64,000 bases of DNA from Ignavibacteria bacterium (GCA_017303675.1 JAFLBX010000002.1:62001-126000); one strand, 5' to 3'; shown: positions 18,453 to 27,971, numbered from the stretch's first letter. Notes: a model not told the origin generated them from the letters alone. Translations and numbers: made by a program.

Positions 18453-19697
18453 TTAATATCCTAAAATTTTGCAGATTTCATCATGCAGCTTTGGCCTGAT
18501 ACTTCTGACTTCTTCACTTGAACGGTTCGGGTAAACCCTGTTTGTAAGAAATATTACAATCAGGTCTTTTTCCCTGTCACACCAAACCGAAGTGCCGGTA
18601 TAGCCTGTATGGCCAAAACAGTTAGATGAAAACCTGTTGCCGCATGCAGGCGGGTATTTTGTCGGCTCAGGTTTGGTTTCCCATCCCAAAGCGCGTGTGT
18701 TAGCGTAACCAAGTCCCGTTGCTTTGGCAGTAAACAGCTCAACTGCAGATGCAGTGAACATTGTATCCTGCAGCGGCTGCGGTGACATTCTGCGTTCATC
18801 TGTAAACCTGCCATTATTAAGCATCATCTGCATGAATTTGAACAGGTCAGGTCCGGTGGAAAAAAGTCCTGCATTACCTGATACACCTTCAAGGATCGCA
18901 GCAAGCTCATCATGTACATAGCCAACAAGCAGCTGATTGCGCCAGTATGTATCAAGCTCAGTCGGTGCAATCCTGTAATCTTCACTCATCGGAACGAGGA
19001 AGTATGTATCTGTCATATTAAGCCTGCTGAAAATATTTTCTTTGCAGAAAATATCAAGCTTTGTTCCGCTGATGCGTTCAACAATTTCACCAAGAAGAAA
19101 TGCATTGTAGTCGCTGTATAAAGTCCTCGTGCCAGTTTCATATTCTTTGGAACAGTTGTAAATGGCATCCTTAACTTTCTGAGGTGAATCCATATTTGGA
19201 TCCTGGTAAAAAGGAGTCCATGCAGTTAAGCCTGAATTATGCACGAGCAGATTATAAACTGTAATATCGTTCTTACCATTTGTTCCGAATTCCGGAATAT
19301 ACTGAACTACCGGGGCATTGAGATCAAGTTTACCCTGGTCATAAAGATACATTACGGCTGCAGTTGTTGCTATTACTTTTGTAACAGAAGCAAGGTCATA
19401 AATGGTTTTTAATGTAGTAATTGGCGAATCTTCGCCGTAAGTCAGCCTGCCGTAAGCATTTTGGTAAATAATGCCTTTGGAATTTCCCACAACAAGTACC
19501 GCAGAGGGAAAAGCATTAGACCTGATACCATCTTCAATTAATTGGTCAACAGCAGAAAAATCTGTGTAAGTTTGACCGGCAGAAATCCTATATATTGAAT
19601 TAGAAAGAACAACAAATAAAAGTATTACAAATATCCGGCAAAAAGAGACAAATATCCTTTGAAAAAGGGGAAATAATTGTTGTTTTTGCCTATTCAT
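18453..19697 (-). CDS. Serine beta-lactamase-like hydrolase (class C/esterase family)
   Basis: Envelope serine hydrolase of the beta-lactamase/D-Ala-D-Ala-carboxypeptidase superfamily; the natural substrate is unknown. 414 residues. N-terminal hydrophobic segment (~15-35) is a signal or anchor. Catalytic SxxK is S104-V-T-K107; the YxN motif is YSDYN near 194; the third motif is HTG near 361, as in esterase-like members. A stand-alone gene with a -7 box upstream. Annotation as antibiotic resistance would go too far. Confidence 0.85.
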   Translation of the reverse strand: MNRQKQQLFPLFQRIFVSFCRIFVILLFVVLSNSIYRISAGQTYTDFSAVDQLIEDGIRSNAFPSAVLVVGNSKGIIYQNAYGRLTYGEDSPITTLKTIYDLASVTKVIATTAAVMYLYDQGKLDLNAPVVQYIPEFGTNGKNDITVYNLLVHNSGLTAWTPFYQDPNMDSPQKVKDAIYNCSKEYETGTRTLYSDYNAFLLGEIVERISGTKLDIFCKENIFSRLNMTDTYFLVPMSEDYRIAPTELDTYWRNQLLVGYVHDELAAILEGVSGNAGLFSTGPDLFKFMQMMLNNGRFTDERRMSPQPLQDTMFTASAVELFTAKATGLGYANTRALGWETKPEPTKYPPACGNRFSSNCFGHTGYTGTSVWCDREKDLIVIFLTNRVYPNRSSEEVRSIRPKLHDEICKILGY

Positions 19698-19716
19698 TTG
19701 AAATTTTAATTATTTA

Positions 19717-19724
19717 CAAATATA
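19717..19724 (-). promoter_or_regulatory. -7 box upstream of the serine hydrolase gene
   Basis: On the minus strand this reads TATATTTG (TAnnTTTG), about 20 bases before the ATG at 19697. Confidence 0.45.
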
Positions 19725-19873
19725 CCTATTAACCAAATAAACCTCAATGAAATACGGCATAATTAATGATTTTTAAAGGATTTGTAAATTCACTTTAAAT
19801 GGTTATATATAATTGTTTCAAGCATATATATATTTAACCCCGGTGACTGATTTTTCAACAAAATTATTAACAA

Positions 19874-20971
19874 ATGATAAATAATCCTGCCTTTACTGAA
19901 AATATTTCAAAAATACTGATTCATGACCTGCAAACCGGCTCTATGAACGGATTGCTGCAAAACCTTATCGATTCAATTCCGACAAATATTTCAATTTGGG
20001 AAAGCGGAAAAGTAATATATGCGAACCCTGCATTTTATAAATCTCTCGGGCTTTCACCAGGTGACTTGGATGAGCTTAATGTTTTGGTTGAAAGTGAAGG
20101 TTACTACACAGTGCATCCCGATGATTTCGATTTTTCAGTTGAAAATACTACAATGCTTAAATCTGAAATTGAAAATGGAATAGTGTTTCATAAAGAGATC
20201 AGGATGAAGAACCGTATGAACCCGGATTATAGGTGGTACAACACTTATATCGTAAAAGGGGCAGACCCTAACAGCAATATCGTTATAGAAATTGATGAAG
20301 ATATTCATGATAAAAAAACAGCTTCAGAAGAGCTTAAAAAAGCATTAGCTGATAAAGAACAGCTTATCATGGAAAAAGAGCTGCTTCTTAAGGAAATTCA
20401 CCACAGAGTTAAAAATAATTTCCAGGTTATTTCAAGCCTGTTAAATCTGCAATCGGTTAAAACCAGGGATGATGAAGCTAAAAAAGCGCTTGATGAATCG
20501 AGATCAAGAATTGTATCTATATCTAAAATTCATGAAAGGCTTTACCGAACAAATAATCTTAAGCTTGTTGATGTTAACGAGATAATAAAAGAGATCGTTA
20601 TCGGGCTGGTGAACCTGTACAATTGTAATACAAGGCTTGTTAAGTTCATTTATAACTGCCATGATATCCATCTTTCGATTGATAAAGCAATTCCCGTTAT
20701 GCTGATAATAAATGAAATTGTAAGCAATTCCCTTAAATATGCATTTGATGATTTTGAAAAAGCCTGCATGAAAATTGAATTTACAGAGGAAAGTGAAAAA
20801 AATTACCGCCTTACTATATCAGATAATGGTAAAGGTTATCCTGACGGGTATTCAGAAAAATCAGGCAGTATCGGGTTAATGATAGTTAAAACATTTGCCA
20901 AACAGATAGATGGAAGCGTTGAGTTCAAAAATAAAGATGGAGCAGAATTTACTTTATTGTTTAAGCAATAA
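19874..20971 (+). CDS. Cytoplasmic PAS-domain sensor histidine kinase (HisKA_2)
   Basis: Signal-sensing kinase without membrane segments. 365 residues. A PAS domain fills ~25-145 (NISIWESGKVIYANPAFYKS). A short coiled linker leads to the HisKA_2 phospho-acceptor helix at 174-182, EIHHRVKNN, with the His pair at 176-177. The ATPase domain has the N box (INEIVSNSLKYAF) and G-box region (SDNGKGYPDG ... SGSIGLMIV). No response regulator gene is adjacent, so it is an orphan kinase. The signal and target cannot be inferred. Confidence 0.9.
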   Translation: MINNPAFTENISKILIHDLQTGSMNGLLQNLIDSIPTNISIWESGKVIYANPAFYKSLGLSPGDLDELNVLVESEGYYTVHPDDFDFSVENTTMLKSEIENGIVFHKEIRMKNRMNPDYRWYNTYIVKGADPNSNIVIEIDEDIHDKKTASEELKKALADKEQLIMEKELLLKEIHHRVKNNFQVISSLLNLQSVKTRDDEAKKALDESRSRIVSISKIHERLYRTNNLKLVDVNEIIKEIVIGLVNLYNCNTRLVKFIYNCHDIHLSIDKAIPVMLIINEIVSNSLKYAFDDFEKACMKIEFTEESEKNYRLTISDNGKGYPDGYSEKSGSIGLMIVKTFAKQIDGSVEFKNKDGAEFTLLFKQ

Positions 20972-20976
20972 AAAAA

Positions 20977-20999
20977 GCTCCCTTTATGAGTCAGGGAGC
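20977..20999 (-). terminator. Terminator of the DUF1579 gene
   Basis: Stem GCTCCCT/AGGGAGC with nine-base loop; on the minus strand a seven-T run follows. Also lies directly after the histidine kinase stop. Confidence 0.8.
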
Positions 21000-21023
21000 C
21001 TGAAAGATCCAATTAAAAGAAAT

Positions 21024-21599
21024 TTAATTCTTTTTTGTATTAATAATTTCCATTGTTTTATATTCTTTGCCGTCAGCTGCCGGTCCGTACATTTCCATTT
21101 TTACAGTACCATCTGCATTATATGTAACAACCTGCCTTACATCTACCCAGTTACCTGATAAAGGGTCAACCATTTTACCTGAGTAATTGATCTGCTTGGC
21201 TGTTTCATCCCACTTTCCTGTCATAAACATCATACCGGTACCCATATTATCTATCCATGAATTGACGAAAAGTTTTGCTGCATTATCATAGCCTTCTATT
21301 GAAATGCCGTCAAAAGGCATGCCCATCATTGAGCCTGAAACTTTCGACTGCAGGTACCTGCCGCCGAGTATCATTTCAGAAACAGCTGTAGCTTCTGAGA
21401 CCATAGCTTCTGCTCCGGGTGCCATCCACCATGAGGTTTTCATTGTCCATGTGCCTACACCTTTTGAAAGCATTTTCTGCATTTCGCCCGGTGTCATATA
21501 ATCCATCCATTTTTTCATATTGTCATCCTGCGCGCTGGATGAACCGGTAAAAACTATCACAGTAAAAAGAGCAATTAAAATAAATATTGATTTCTTCAT
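21024..21599 (-). CDS. Exported DUF1579 family protein
   Basis: Function unknown. 191 residues. Signal peptide at 1-23 (ending SSAQ). The mature part matches the DUF1579 pattern: a short Met-rich helix (MTPGEMQKMLSKGVGTW), then WMAPGAEAMVSEATA, MILGGRYLQSKVSG and DGISIEGYDN, which make a lipocalin-like beta barrel. Unusually rich in Met. Single gene with a terminator directly after it; transcribed toward the kinase gene. Confidence 0.8.
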   Translation of the reverse strand: MKKSIFILIALFTVIVFTGSSSAQDDNMKKWMDYMTPGEMQKMLSKGVGTWTMKTSWWMAPGAEAMVSEATAVSEMILGGRYLQSKVSGSMMGMPFDGISIEGYDNAAKLFVNSWIDNMGTGMMFMTGKWDETAKQINYSGKMVDPLSGNWVDVRQVVTYNADGTVKMEMYGPAADGKEYKTMEIINTKKN

Positions 21600-21624
21600 A
21601 GCTGTTAAAAATTAAGTTTATAAA

Positions 21625-21651
21625 AAAATCCCGTCTTTTGAACGGGATTTT
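21625..21651 (-). terminator. Terminator of the 21668 lipoprotein gene
   Basis: Perfect 10-bp stem (AAAATCCCGT with ACGGGATTTT), seven-base loop, T run on the minus strand. Confidence 0.85.
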
Positions 21652-21667
21652 GAGTTAATTGAAAAAT

Positions 21668-22339
21668 TTATTTTTTTCTTTTCTGTGTGTAGTAAGCAAA
21701 GCCAATAAGCATTGTGCCCATTGCCATGCCGATAATTCCGCATAATTTACCGCCGTCTTTTTTAACTACAGTGGTCATTTCAATATCTTTGCCAAGATCA
21801 GCGAGTGTGTATGAATATTTTACAGTCTGCCCGTCTTTTGTTCCGTTTGTTGAAACAACTTCTGAAGGCATTGTGAATTCATAAGTTACTTTGTAGTCGC
21901 TTGCGCTCATCTGTTTAGCAGCTGATGTATCCTGAAGAAGTATGTATTTAAGCTCCATACCGTCTTTATGCTCTTTCCAGGTTACTTTTGCGCTTTCAAA
22001 TCCTTTTGCATCGCTCAGCTTGTTTATATCCTTAAATGTGAGATCGATGTATACGTGTTTTGTTGAGTCATCAAGCTTATCTTCAACTTTAATGCTTGTT
22101 ACATCTGAATTTGAACTTTTGTATTTATCTTTAGCTTTTGCTTCATCAAACTCGAATTTTCCGAGAGTTGTGCCCATTGAAAAATTCTTCATGCTGCTCC
22201 AGTAATGTACCTTCATTGAACCTGAACCGTCTTCTTTTAATGTGGTTTTCTGGTCATAGTTAACGCAGCCTACCAGGTAAATTGAAACGGCAAAAATGAA
22301 TGCTGTTAAGACAGACATTAATTTGAACCTGTTATTCAT
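21668..22339 (-). CDS. Membrane-anchored lipoprotein of unknown function
   Basis: Not recognised with certainty. 223 residues. Lipobox LVGC with Cys25; the next ~165 residues are a beta-rich, Lys/Asp-rich domain that begins with TTLKEDGSGSM, like the LppM/DUF3153 type of lipoproteins. Near the C-terminus is one hydrophobic helix (GIIGMAMGTMLIGFAYY) followed by QKRKK, so it may be held at both ends. Own -7 box and terminator, so transcribed alone. Confidence 0.7.
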   Translation of the reverse strand: MNNRFKLMSVLTAFIFAVSIYLVGCVNYDQKTTLKEDGSGSMKVHYWSSMKNFSMGTTLGKFEFDEAKAKDKYKSSNSDVTSIKVEDKLDDSTKHVYIDLTFKDINKLSDAKGFESAKVTWKEHKDGMELKYILLQDTSAAKQMSASDYKVTYEFTMPSEVVSTNGTKDGQTVKYSYTLADLGKDIEMTTVVKKDGGKLCGIIGMAMGTMLIGFAYYTQKRKK

Positions 22340-22372
22340 TATGTATTTCCTTCCTGTATTGTTTGTGGTTTA

Positions 22373-22380
22373 CAAATATA
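22373..22380 (-). promoter_or_regulatory. -7 box upstream of the 21668 lipoprotein gene
   Basis: Reads TATATTTG on the minus strand, 33 bases before the ATG at 22339. Confidence 0.45.
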
Positions 22381-22431
22381 ATCTATTTATCAATAATAAA
22401 AAATTGTTTAAATAATCGGCTTTACAGCTGT

Positions 22432-24195
22432 TTATTTAATTATTGAAGTTCCGTATTTATGATCTTCAGTTATAGTTACAGGCAGCTTTCCTTTGAATTT
22501 TATTTGTCCTGTCAAAGCGCGCAGTGCCGCTTTAATTGAAAAATCAGAGTCACCATAAGCACAGATATATGCTGATGCTTCAGGGAATTCCTTAAGCAGG
22601 TACGGGTTGCCAAGCGAAACAACAGAAACATTTTTGCTGAGGCTGTTAAGCCTGTTTATAAGTTCAATATTTCCCTGTGAAATTGAGATCTTACCTGTGC
22701 CGTATCTTACTTTGGCATAAACCGCCACAACAATATTATCATATCCCGAAATTTCTTCGGGGGAGCTTTGCGAATCGAATAATGTATAATTGCTAAAATA
22801 TTCTCCTGCAGACTGCTGCAGGTAGCCGGTATTATCCGAAGTGCCGCCTTCGCTTATAATAACAATTGCTGTTTTTCCTGATGAGGGATTTTTATATGGC
22901 AGAATATTATTGTTATCTTTTACAAGTGTTATTGAAGCATCTGCTATTTGCTGAGCCAGCTCATTAGCCTCGATATTATTAACTGATTTGTATACATCAG
23001 ATTCCTGAACCTTCCTGTTGTTAAAAAGTCCAAGCCATTCTTTTGCTTTTAATATTTTTTCGGCAGAGCGGTTAATACGCTCTTCGGATATCTCACCGCT
23101 GAGTACCGCAGCTTCAATTGCATTTACGGTTTTAACTTCATCAAGAGGCATTAAGATAAGATCAATACCGGCATTTACGCACATTACGGCTACTTGTGAA
23201 ACGGAAAAATATTTTGTGATTCCTTTCATGTTCAGTGCATCTGTTACAACCAGGCCTTTGAACCCCATTTTATCTATCAGCAACCCCTGGACAATTGAAT
23301 ATGAAAGTGAAGCGGGAATATTCGGTGTTGCTTCAAGCTCCGGGAAAGCAAGATGAGCTATCATAACAGACATAACTCCTTTATCAATAGCATTTTTGAA
23401 GGGAACAAGCTCAATAGAATTCATTCTATCCATAGTAAAATTGAGCTGGGGTAGGTCATTATGTGAATCTATATCCGTATCACCGTGTCCCGGGAAATGT
23501 TTTGCTGTTGCAATTACTTTGCCATCCTGAAGACCCTTTATCATTGCTTCAGACATTCTTGATACAAGCTGCGGGTCTTCTCCAAATGAACGGACATTAA
23601 TTATAGGGTTGTTCGGATTGTTGTTTACATCGCATACAGGCGAATAATTCTGGTGAATTCCAAGCAGCCTTGTTTCACGGGCAATTTCGAGTCCCATTTT
23701 ATATGCCAGATCATAATTATCAGCTGCGCCTATTGCCATGTTATTGGGAAATAAAGCTCCGTCAGTTACACGCATCCTGGTGCCGCGTTCAAAATCAGAG
23801 CCAATTAAAAGGGGAACATCAGAGTATGACTGCAGAATATTTGATAGCCTTGCGTAATCTGATGAGCTGCCTTTGAAAAATATAAAACCGCCAACCTTTG
23901 TCTCTTCGCATAATTTTTTGAACTTTTTCAGCTCGGCAGAACCTTCCTGGAAATTTTCAGGAACGGCATTTGCTACCACCATCTGCGCGATTTTTTCCCT
24001 TAATGTCATTTCAGCAAGTTTCTTTTTTACCAGCTCGCTTACGGGCTGGCTGTAAAAATCTTTGGTGATTTCATTTTGAAAATTTCTGCCCTCAATCTTT
24101 TCCGGTTTATTAAATGTAATTATGGAAAAAGTAACCAGTGCAAGTATTATTAATATAGCTGAGATTTTCATTATCAGGTATTTTAAATTTTTCAT
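22432..24195 (-). CDS. Glycoside hydrolase family 3, beta-N-acetylhexosaminidase (NagZ-like)
   Basis: Likely cleaves terminal GlcNAc from peptidoglycan fragments. 587 residues, so the two-domain form with a GH3 C-terminal domain rather than the ~340-residue proteobacterial NagZ. N-terminal signal anchor ~10-28. The signature KHFPGHGDTD is at 232-241, with the Asp-Ser-His at 243-245 that supplies the acid/base in this subfamily; the nucleophile Asp is expected in VVTDALNMKG. Residues ~400-587 form the second domain. Own -7 box. Exported or membrane-bound, unlike cytosolic NagZ. Confidence 0.9.
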   Translation of the reverse strand: MKNLKYLIMKISAILIILALVTFSIITFNKPEKIEGRNFQNEITKDFYSQPVSELVKKKLAEMTLREKIAQMVVANAVPENFQEGSAELKKFKKLCEETKVGGFIFFKGSSSDYARLSNILQSYSDVPLLIGSDFERGTRMRVTDGALFPNNMAIGAADNYDLAYKMGLEIARETRLLGIHQNYSPVCDVNNNPNNPIINVRSFGEDPQLVSRMSEAMIKGLQDGKVIATAKHFPGHGDTDIDSHNDLPQLNFTMDRMNSIELVPFKNAIDKGVMSVMIAHLAFPELEATPNIPASLSYSIVQGLLIDKMGFKGLVVTDALNMKGITKYFSVSQVAVMCVNAGIDLILMPLDEVKTVNAIEAAVLSGEISEERINRSAEKILKAKEWLGLFNNRKVQESDVYKSVNNIEANELAQQIADASITLVKDNNNILPYKNPSSGKTAIVIISEGGTSDNTGYLQQSAGEYFSNYTLFDSQSSPEEISGYDNIVVAVYAKVRYGTGKISISQGNIELINRLNSLSKNVSVVSLGNPYLLKEFPEASAYICAYGDSDFSIKAALRALTGQIKFKGKLPVTITEDHKYGTSIIK

Positions 24196-24211
24196 TAAAA
24201 TGCTATTTCTA

Positions 24212-24219
24212 CAAATTTA
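24212..24219 (-). promoter_or_regulatory. -7 box upstream of the GH3 gene
   Basis: Reads TAAATTTG on the minus strand, 16 bases before the ATG at 24195. Confidence 0.45.
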
Positions 24220-24270
24220 AGCATTATTTATCAAAAATTGAAATAAAATCAAATAAACTTCTAGTAATAT

Positions 24271-24326
24271 AGCTATATTAGGTAACTGAAATATCTATTG
24301 ACATAGCTAAATGAGTTAACTATTTT
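24271..24326 (+). promoter_or_regulatory. Promoter-like region with two direct repeats
   Basis: TTGACA (24298-24303), 17 bases, then TATTTT (24321-24326) is a sigma-70-style arrangement. Two similar 17-mers, AGCTATATTAGGTAACT (24271-24287) and AGCTAAATGAGTTAACT (24305-24321), agree at 14 positions; the second fills the promoter spacer. This suggests an operator for a DNA-binding regulator, by inference only. Confidence 0.4.
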
Positions 24327-24386
24327 AAGGGTAATCAATTCTTTAATTTCATCAATTAAATTCCGTAATCACGGATAGGGGGAAAG

Positions 24387-26024
24387 ATGAATAAACTTAC
24401 ACTCACAATTGTAACTATCCTGGTATATGTTACACAGATCTCTGCAATTGGGCAGGAATGGGCTGCGCGCTATAATGGCGGCGGTAATTCATTGGACTGG
24501 TCTTACGCAATTGCATATGATCAGGCAGGTTTTATTATTGTAACCGGTTACAGTACCGGAGCCGGGACAGGCAAGGATTATAAAACAATAAAATATAATT
24601 CTTCCGGTACGGTTTTATGGGAAGCTTCATATAACGGACCCATAAATGGCGGTGATTATTCAAATGCATTAACTATAGATGTTTCCGGAAATGTTTTTGT
24701 AACAGGCAGAGTTGACTACGGCACAACCGGATCTGATATTGTAACTATAAAATACAATTCAGCCGGCGTTCAGCAATGGACTGCAAGGTTCAACGGCGCA
24801 GGCAACAGCCTCGATGAAGGTAAAAGTATTCACCTTGGTGATGACGGCAGTATTTATGTCAGCGGTAAAACCACCGGGCTTACAAGCGGTTTGGATATTG
24901 TGACACTTAAATATAATCCGGACGGCACACAAGCCTGGGCAATGGTTTATAACGGTCCCGGAAACAATGAAGATTATGCAGCATCTCTAGATATAGATGC
25001 TTCAGGGAATGTATATACAGGAGGCTGCAGTATAGGTTCAGGTACAGGCCAGGATATAGTGCTGATCAAGTATAACAGCAGCGGTGCAGAACAGTGGATT
25101 AAAAGATATAATGGTGCAGGTAACGGCGGTGATGCTGTTGTTGGAGTTATTGTTGACGGTGCCGGTGATATTCTTGCAGGCGGATATACAGATATGGGTT
25201 CGGGTCAAAGACAGAACTTCCTTACATTGAAATATAATTCAGCAGGCACACTGGTATGGGAAAAACAGTATAACGGAACTTCAAATTCTACCGATCTTGC
25301 AACTGCAATTACTGTTGATGGTTCAAACAATATTTATCTGACCGGTTTAACAACACAGCTTTTCGGAACTAGGCTTGATTCAAACTACGGAACAATAAAA
25401 TATGATGCTTCAGGAAATCTGCAGTGGGTGGCATTTTATGACGGCCCGAATAATTCAGTTGACGTATCTCGTTCTATATTTGTTGATAATGCTATGAACG
25501 TTTATATCAGCGGAAGCAGCAAAGGCACAGGCTCGGATGATTACGCAACAATTAAATATTCACCTGCAGGTGCGCAGCAGTGGGTAATGTCATATAACGG
25601 AACCGGGAACAGCAATGATTACAGCTCTTCAGTTGTAGCTGATAATTCAGGCAATGCTTATGTTACTGGAAGAAGCTTCGGTGCAGGTACTGATTACGAT
25701 TACGCAACACTGAAATACGGTGATCTTGTCGGCATTCAGACTGTGAACACTGAAATTCCTGATATGTTTTCACTATCGCAAAATTATCCAAACCCGTTCA
25801 ATCCGGAAACAAATATAAAATTTTCAATTCCTGAACAGCAAAATGTTACATTAAAGGTCTTTGATGCTATCGGCAGGGAAGTAAGCAATGATTTCCTTGG
25901 TACTCTTTCACCGGCTGTTTATGAATACAGATTTAATTCAGCAGGCCTCACAAGCGGTATATATTTCTACAGGCTTGTAACAGATAAATTTACGGATACT
26001 AAAAAAATGATCCTGGTAAAATAG
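24387..26024 (+). CDS. SBBP-type beta-propeller protein with T9SS tail (paralogue 1)
   Basis: Secreted or surface protein; biochemical role unknown. 545 residues. Signal peptide ~1-22. Residues ~25-450 hold about eight repeats of roughly 50 residues, each with W...YNG-GN..D, D.SGNVYVTG and a TIKYNS.G core, the beta-propeller (SBBP) pattern. Residues ~459-545 are the T9SS sorting tail with QNYPNPFNPET. A strong ribosome site (GGGGGAAAG) precedes the ATG. It is followed after 270 bases by a paralogue of the same design, so a tandem duplication is likely. Confidence 0.85.
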   Translation: MNKLTLTIVTILVYVTQISAIGQEWAARYNGGGNSLDWSYAIAYDQAGFIIVTGYSTGAGTGKDYKTIKYNSSGTVLWEASYNGPINGGDYSNALTIDVSGNVFVTGRVDYGTTGSDIVTIKYNSAGVQQWTARFNGAGNSLDEGKSIHLGDDGSIYVSGKTTGLTSGLDIVTLKYNPDGTQAWAMVYNGPGNNEDYAASLDIDASGNVYTGGCSIGSGTGQDIVLIKYNSSGAEQWIKRYNGAGNGGDAVVGVIVDGAGDILAGGYTDMGSGQRQNFLTLKYNSAGTLVWEKQYNGTSNSTDLATAITVDGSNNIYLTGLTTQLFGTRLDSNYGTIKYDASGNLQWVAFYDGPNNSVDVSRSIFVDNAMNVYISGSSKGTGSDDYATIKYSPAGAQQWVMSYNGTGNSNDYSSSVVADNSGNAYVTGRSFGAGTDYDYATLKYGDLVGIQTVNTEIPDMFSLSQNYPNPFNPETNIKFSIPEQQNVTLKVFDAIGREVSNDFLGTLSPAVYEYRFNSAGLTSGIYFYRLVTDKFTDTKKMILVK

Positions 26025-26056
26025 GATCAAATTAAAAAATAAACAAAAACTTAATC

Positions 26057-26085
26057 GCCGGGTAATTATTTGCCCGGCTTTTTTG
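26057..26085 (+). terminator. Terminator after paralogue 1
   Basis: Stem GCCGGG/CCCGGC with a ten-base loop followed by a T run. Confidence 0.8.
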
Positions 26086-26219
26086 TTAGTATATTTGTAT
26101 AACTAATTATTGTAAATTCAAAGTTATATTGTTATTCAGCATTTTATTTTATATATTAAAAATATATTTACAGAATATGTTCATTTTTTTACAATGATTA
26201 ATTTATTTGCTCACTGCAT

Positions 26220-26242
26220 TACGGTATTGTAAGGATACCGTA
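26220..26242. repeat. Short palindrome upstream of paralogue 2
   Basis: TACGGTAT, seven bases, ATACCGTA: a perfect 8-bp inverted repeat about 50 bases before the start at 26295; operator-like or hairpin. Confidence 0.4.
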
Positions 26243-26263
26243 TAACAAGTAATTTGCATTAAT

Positions 26264-26271
26264 TAAATTTG
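26264..26271 (+). promoter_or_regulatory. -7 box upstream of paralogue 2
   Basis: TAAATTTG, 23 bases before the ATG at 26295. Confidence 0.4.
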
Positions 26272-26294
26272 TAATTAATAAATACGTAACAATT

Positions 26295-27950
26295 ATGAAG
26301 AAGACTTATCTATTCTTATTATTTACTGCAATATCCTGTATAACCTTTTATTCCCATGATTTATTTTCTCAACCAAATACAATATGGGCAAAAGTTTATA
26401 ACGGACCTTCTAACTTGCAGGATTCAGCGGTAGGAGTATGTATAAACCAGGCAGGTAATGTTTTTATTACCGGCTGGGGACTTGGTACAGGCACCGGCGC
26501 AGATATAGTTACAATAAGGTATAACCCAGAAACAGGAGATACTCTTTGGGTAAACAGATATAATGGCGCTTCTAACCTTGAAGAAAAAGTAAGTGCTATG
26601 ACCTGTGATAATAATGCGGTTTACGTAACCGGATGGTCAATTGATCCGAACAGGGATATTTTAACTATCAAATACGATGCAGCAACCGGCAACAGGCTTT
26701 GGGTAAGAAAATATAACGGAGCAGGTAACGGCGGAGATTATGGTTTTGCAATTGCAGTCAACGCTGCCGGTGAAGTATATGTAACAGGCAGAAGTGATGT
26801 AGGAAGCGGTAACGGTCAAAAATATACAACAATAAAATATGATGCAGCAGGCAACATAGTATCAGGCTGGCCGAGTATCTATACCGGTCCGCTTTCAACT
26901 ACGTTTGACCAGGCTCAGGCAATCAAGCTTGATGCTTCTGGAAATGCGTATGTCACCGGTAAATCAGGCTCAGCTGGAACTGAAAATTTTCTGACAATGA
27001 AAATAAATTCAAACGGAACTGTTGCATGGGCTAAAAGATATAACGGAACACAAAATTCAGAAGATAATGCTTTGGCGCTGGTAATTGAAAATTCCGGCGC
27101 AAATATTTATGTTGGCGGTTACAGCTTCCGTACAGGCGCTGTGCAGGATTACATGACAATTAAATACAATGCATCAACTGGCGATAGCCTTGCAGCCGCT
27201 TCTTATAACGGACCGCTTGGAAGCACAGACCAGCTTACTGCAATGGCAATTGATAACAGCAATAACGTTTACGTTACAGGCTACAGCGCTGCTGTTTCAA
27301 CAGGGTATGACTACGCTACTATAAAATATAATTCGAATTTAAGCCAGCAGTGGCTGCAAAGAACCTCGAATTCAGGCAGTGATTTCCCGTTTTTCATTAC
27401 TGTTGATAATATATCAGGCTTTGTATATGTAACAGGCTCAAGCTTTGCTGCAGGTACAGGATATGATTATTTAACTATATCTTACAACAGCGGCGGCTCG
27501 ATGAACTGGGAAAAAAGAGAGAACAGCTCATCCAGCGGTAATGATTATGCCTCTGGTATAGCGGTCCAGGATAGTGACAGAATTTATATAACAGGCTCTG
27601 CAAACTTTTCAGGTACCGGAATTGCATATTATACATTAAGATATTCCAAGATAATGGCAATTGACCCGATATCAACCAACATACCTTCAAAGTTCGGGCT
27701 TATGCAGAACTACCCGAACCCGTTCAACCCGGTAACATCTATAAGATTTGATATTCCCAAATCATCATTTGTGAACATCAAAGTATTTGATGTAATGGGA
27801 AGAGAAGTTGCTAACTTAGTAAATGAACAGCTTAAAGCGGGTGAGTATATGGTTAAATGGGATGCTGTAAGATTTTCAAGCGGAATTTATTTCTACAGCA
27901 TTGCTGCAGAGGGTTACCAGGTCACCAAGAAAATGATACTGACAAAATAG
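26295..27950 (+). CDS. SBBP-type beta-propeller protein with T9SS tail (paralogue 2)
   Basis: 551 residues; same architecture as the gene before it. Signal peptide ~1-25 (ending FSQ). About eight propeller repeats (~30-455) with YNGPSN, D.AGEVYVTG and DY.TIKYN signatures. T9SS tail ~466-551, QNYPNPFNPVT. It has its own palindrome and -7 box upstream and a terminator after, so it is transcribed separately from paralogue 1. Sequence between the two differs enough that the duplication is not recent. Ligand or partner unknown. Confidence 0.85.
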   Translation: MKKTYLFLLFTAISCITFYSHDLFSQPNTIWAKVYNGPSNLQDSAVGVCINQAGNVFITGWGLGTGTGADIVTIRYNPETGDTLWVNRYNGASNLEEKVSAMTCDNNAVYVTGWSIDPNRDILTIKYDAATGNRLWVRKYNGAGNGGDYGFAIAVNAAGEVYVTGRSDVGSGNGQKYTTIKYDAAGNIVSGWPSIYTGPLSTTFDQAQAIKLDASGNAYVTGKSGSAGTENFLTMKINSNGTVAWAKRYNGTQNSEDNALALVIENSGANIYVGGYSFRTGAVQDYMTIKYNASTGDSLAAASYNGPLGSTDQLTAMAIDNSNNVYVTGYSAAVSTGYDYATIKYNSNLSQQWLQRTSNSGSDFPFFITVDNISGFVYVTGSSFAAGTGYDYLTISYNSGGSMNWEKRENSSSSGNDYASGIAVQDSDRIYITGSANFSGTGIAYYTLRYSKIMAIDPISTNIPSKFGLMQNYPNPFNPVTSIRFDIPKSSFVNIKVFDVMGREVANLVNEQLKAGEYMVKWDAVRFSSGIYFYSIAAEGYQVTKKMILTK

Positions 27951-27971
27951 TATAATAGAAAAAGTTTTATT

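Noticed and set aside
18453-19697. Antibiotic resistance by the beta-lactamase-like genes (also 54650-55972)
   Set aside because: The SxxK fold is shared with esterases and peptidases; nothing in sequence or context points to beta-lactam hydrolysis.
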